Shown: piece by piece, positions 53,195 to 56,137 of the stretch
Layout: each line of letters opens with the position of its first letter
Position numbering within the stretch: position 1 is the stretch's first letter
Source of the DNA: Verrucomicrobiales bacterium
Lineage (GTDB): Bacteria; Verrucomicrobiota; Verrucomicrobiia; Verrucomicrobiales; DEV007
Direction: 5' to 3'
DNA length: 56,137 nucleotides
NCBI GenBank assembly: GCA_013213905.1
Contig: JABSSQ010000519.1
Location: 1-56,137 of the forward strand
Translations under genes and position numbers: made by a program
Notes under the pieces: generated by a model
What the model saw: only the letters and a program-made list of their open reading frames with translations
Told to the model about the DNA's origin: nothing
The model's database searches: none

Positions 53195-56137
53195 ATGATT
53201 AAGTCGGCTATTTCGAAAGAGGATTTTGTCAGTGCTCTGGTAGAGCGGGTGGAGAAGGAGCAGAGCCACATTCCCAGGGAGGTGGCGGAGCACTTCGGGC
53301 AGCGGTTTTTCCACTTTGTGCCTTACGCCGAGGCCGCTGAAGAGCGAAGGGATTCGTTGATTGATTCTGCCGCCCTGATGCTGGGGCATCTCGACGGTTA
53401 CTGCCCTCCGGATTCCAAGGTGGCAGTCTTCGATACCGGTGTGAGTGATAAACGGACGATGATTGCCGTGTTGTTACCGGATCTTCCGTTTATCGTCGAT
53501 TCGATCCGGATGGAGTTGCGGCGCCAGGGGAGGCCCATCCGGTCGATTCTCAGTGTCCTGTTGGAAGTGGAAAGGGACGGCGAGGGAAAGTTGCTCGATG
53601 TGACGGGTGAGGGCGCTTCGAATACGAGGCATCTTGAGGCGGCAATCTGCGTCGAGACCGATTGGCTTGATTCGTCGGAAGATCGCCGACGAATCCAGTC
53701 AGGTGTCGAAGAGAGTCTTCAGCAGGTGCGTCATGCGGTGGAGGATTTTTCCGCCATGAAAGAGCGTGCCCTGGTCGAAGCAGAATACCTTTCAGAACAT
53801 CATGCGTTGTTGGAAGGTGAGGACTGGGAAGAGGCGCAGGCATTCCTGAGATGGCTGGCTGACAGCAATTTCGTTTTTCTTGGATTCGACGAGCACCGCT
53901 TTGTGGAAAAGGACGGCACTCGAGTTCTTGAACCGGTTGAGGGATCAGTCCTCGGGACAATGAAATTTCACGCCCAACGCAAGTCGTGGGTGATTGATTC
54001 GCTGCCGAACGAAGCTCGTGGATTCGTCGAGGCCAGGACGATCCTGACATTCGTGAACTCGACGCACCGTTCGCGGGTGCATCGCGCTGTCTATCCTGAC
54101 TATGTCACGGTGAAGCGTTTCGGCGAAGACGGGGAAATCGTGAGCGCCTGCCGTTTCCTCGGCTTGTTCACTTCATCGGTCTATCACCAGGAGCCGTCCG
54201 AGATTCCGTTGGTTCGGAGTAAGGTGGCAATGGTGAAGGCCAAGTCCGAGTTTTCCGAGGGCAGTCACTACGGTAAAGCCCTCAATGGAGTGCTCAATGT
54301 CTATCCTCGTGACGAATTGTTCCAAGCTTCAGTGGACTCGATCTTCAAGACGTCGATGGCGATCGTGCAACTCCAGGAAGCCCCGCGGGTCAGGTTGTTC
54401 CTGAGGCGAAATCCATACGGGCGCTTTTACTACTGCCAGGTTTTTGTGCCTAAGGAAATCTACGACACGGAGCTGCGTTACAAGATTCAGCGCCTGCTAT
54501 GCGACCGTCTCAATGCCGATGATGTGGAGTTCTCCACGACGATGGGCGAAACCGACCTGGCCCGGGTTCGCTTTGTGCTGCACGTGCCGAGTTCAGTCGA
54601 TGAGGGTGTGGACATCAGGCAGTTGGAGCGGGATGTGGTTGAGGTGTCGCGCTCCTGGGATGAAACTTTCGCCGCGGAGGTTCGCGAGAGCGGGCGGGAA
54701 GATCTCGCCGAATTGATTCCGATCTATCGAGGCGCATTTCCGGCCAGTTACCGCGAACACTACGCGCCCGCCGCGGCGATTGCTGACCTGGAGTCTATCA
54801 GGGAAATGGATGCCGGTGCCAACCTGGCTCTGCGTATCGGAGCGCATGGATCCAATCACATGCGCCTGGCTCTGCGCTTGTTTCACCGGGACCAGCCGGT
54901 GCCGCTTTCGGACGTTTTGCCTATCCTCGAGAACATGGGGTTGCGGGCGGATAACGAGCACCCCTACCTCGTCCAACGGCGGGATGGTGTTTCGATTTGG
55001 ATTCACGAATTTGAATTGATCCCCTTGTTTCCGGTCAAAGTGGATGACGAAGCGGTCGCAAGCCGGTTCCGAAAGGCGTTTGTCAGGATCTGGAGCGAAC
55101 GGGTGGTTAACGATGAGTTTAACGCGCTGGTGCTCGGTGCCGGACTCAGCTGGCGTGAGGTGGTGGTGTTCCGTGCCTATGCCAAATTCAATCACCAGGT
55201 CCAGTTTGGTTTCGGGGCCCTCTACACGGCGGAGACCTTAGCCCGTCATGTCTACATCGTTTCTCTCCTGGCCGCCTATTTCCGGGCCCGGTTCGGATTG
55301 GAGATCGAGAACCGCCAGGGTGAGCTTGCCAGAGTTGAGCGGGAGATTCTCGCTGCTCTGGATCAAGTTCCCAGTTTGAACGAAGACCGGGTGCTGCGGC
55401 GGTTCCTCGAATTGATGAAGGCGACGTCACGCACGAATTACTTCCAGAGCACCGATGAAGACGCGAAGTCCTATCTTTCGTTTAAATTTGATCCGGCAAA
55501 AATCACGGCCATGCCCTTACCCCGGCCTGCTTATGAGATTTTTGTCTATTCGCCACGGATGGAAGGCGTTCACCTGAGGGGAGGGAAAATTGCCCGGGGT
55601 GGCTTGCGCTGGTCGGATCGACCGGAGGATTTTCGAACCGAGGTGCTCGGACTTGTGAAGGCACAGCAGGTGAAGAATGCGGTGATCGTGCCGGTCGGTG
55701 CGAAAGGTGGCTTCGTGGCGCATCAGCTTCCCGTGGGTGATCGCGAAGGAATGCTGCGAGAAGGGCAGGAGTGTTATCGAATGCTGCTGCGGGGGATGCT
55801 CGATGTGACAGACAACATCGTGGAGGGCGAGATCGTGCCGCCTGAAAAAGTTGTCAGGCACGATCCGGACGATCCCTACCTCGTGGTGGCGGCGGATAAA
55901 GGCACAGCGACATTTTCTGATATCGGGAATTCCATCTCGGAAGAATATGGATTCTGGATGGGTGACGCATTTGCCTCGGGAGGCAGCGAAGGCTACGACC
56001 ATAAGAAGATGGGCATCACGGCCAAAGGGGCCTGGGTGTCAGTTCAGCGGCACTTCTGTGAGAAGGGGGTTGATGTCCAGAGCGAAGCGATTTCTGTCGT
56101 CGGGATCGGAGACATGGCAGGGGATGTCTTCGGTAAC
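53195..56137 (+). CDS. NAD-specific glutamate dehydrogenase (large bacterial GDH), 3' truncated by the window end
   Basis: Open in frame from ATG 53195 to the window end (2943 nt, no stop, hence absent from the ORF track). Translation includes AYEIFVYSPRMEGVHLRGGKIARGGLRWSDRPEDFRTEVLGLVKAQQVKNAVIVPVGAKGGFV. Confidence 0.92.
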   Translation, partial: MIKSAISKEDFVSALVERVEKEQSHIPREVAEHFGQRFFHFVPYAEAAEERRDSLIDSAALMLGHLDGYCPPDSKVAVFDTGVSDKRTMIAVLLPDLPFIVDSIRMELRRQGRPIRSILSVLLEVERDGEGKLLDVTGEGASNTRHLEAAICVETDWLDSSEDRRRIQSGVEESLQQVRHAVEDFSAMKERALVEAEYLSEHHALLEGEDWEEAQAFLRWLADSNFVFLGFDEHRFVEKDGTRVLEPVEGSVLGTMKFHAQRKSWVIDSLPNEARGFVEARTILTFVNSTHRSRVHRAVYPDYVTVKRFGEDGEIVSACRFLGLFTSSVYHQEPSEIPLVRSKVAMVKAKSEFSEGSHYGKALNGVLNVYPRDELFQASVDSIFKTSMAIVQLQEAPRVRLFLRRNPYGRFYYCQVFVPKEIYDTELRYKIQRLLCDRLNADDVEFSTTMGETDLARVRFVLHVPSSVDEGVDIRQLERDVVEVSRSWDETFAAEVRESGREDLAELIPIYRGAFPASYREHYAPAAAIADLESIREMDAGANLALRIGAHGSNHMRLALRLFHRDQPVPLSDVLPILENMGLRADNEHPYLVQRRDGVSIWIHEFELIPLFPVKVDDEAVASRFRKAFVRIWSERVVNDEFNALVLGAGLSWREVVVFRAYAKFNHQVQFGFGALYTAETLARHVYIVSLLAAYFRARFGLEIENRQGELARVEREILAALDQVPSLNEDRVLRRFLELMKATSRTNYFQSTDEDAKSYLSFKFDPAKITAMPLPRPAYEIFVYSPRMEGVHLRGGKIARGGLRWSDRPEDFRTEVLGLVKAQQVKNAVIVPVGAKGGFVAHQLPVGDREGMLREGQECYRMLLRGMLDVTDNIVEGEIVPPEKVVRHDPDDPYLVVAADKGTATFSDIGNSISEEYGFWMGDAFASGGSEGYDHKKMGITAKGAWVSVQRHFCEKGVDVQSEAISVVGIGDMAGDVFGN

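Noticed and set aside
53550-56002. ORFs 53550..54050 (-), 54444..54716 (+), 54593..55195 (-), 55517..56002 (-)
   Set aside because: The whole region is one uninterrupted plus-strand frame (53195 to window end) matching NAD-glutamate dehydrogenase; the ORF track misses it because no stop lies in the window.
1-56137. Search for rRNA, tRNA, transposases, prophage genes and toxin-antitoxin pairs
   Set aside because: None recognised by eye; absence is not proof, and tRNAscan/Infernal runs would be needed for small RNAs.

Overview
The window is about 56 kb of GC-rich bacterial DNA. Gene content suggests a polysaccharide-degrading member of the Planctomycetes/Verrucomicrobia (PVC) group: PSD1/DUF1549-DUF1553 plus DUF1501 pair, many secreted sulfatases, LVIVD/YVTN giants. 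That taxonomic call is inference. It carries at least nine sulfatase catalytic domains, all of the Cys type (C-x-P-[ST]-R). The left half is a minus-strand locus (about 5.7-25.5 kb) combining GH32 fructan hydrolases, a PfkB fructokinase, a sugar-porter MFS transporter, an AraC regulator, a porin-like protein and sulfatases. It includes a 2198-aa fusion (sulfatase / sulfatase / GH32-associated beta-sandwich / GH32 / sulfatase) and a 1297-aa fusion (sulfatase / same beta-sandwich / sulfatase). I read this as a candidate system for a sulfated fructan. Threaded through these sulfatase genes are short arrays, usually five units, of a degenerate heptanucleotide (GTTCTTG-like on the + strand). On the coding strand they read as a Q-E-P-R-T-K-N heptapeptide. 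They sit just after signal peptides, in inter-domain linkers and in an equivalent surface loop of two sulfatase domains. A related array begins on the stop codon of another sulfatase gene. The right half holds two paralogous giant secreted c-type-heme proteins (2145 and 1810 aa) with swapped N-terminal modules. Both are preceded by the same promoter architecture: TGTCC direct repeats 21 bp apart, then CATCTTATYG at an identical distance, next to an AraC-family regulator gene. Further right are PSD1/DUF1501 genes, a metzincin-like HExxHxxGxxH protein, another sulfatase and a truncated NAD-glutamate dehydrogenase. No rRNA, tRNA or CRISPR array was recognised.
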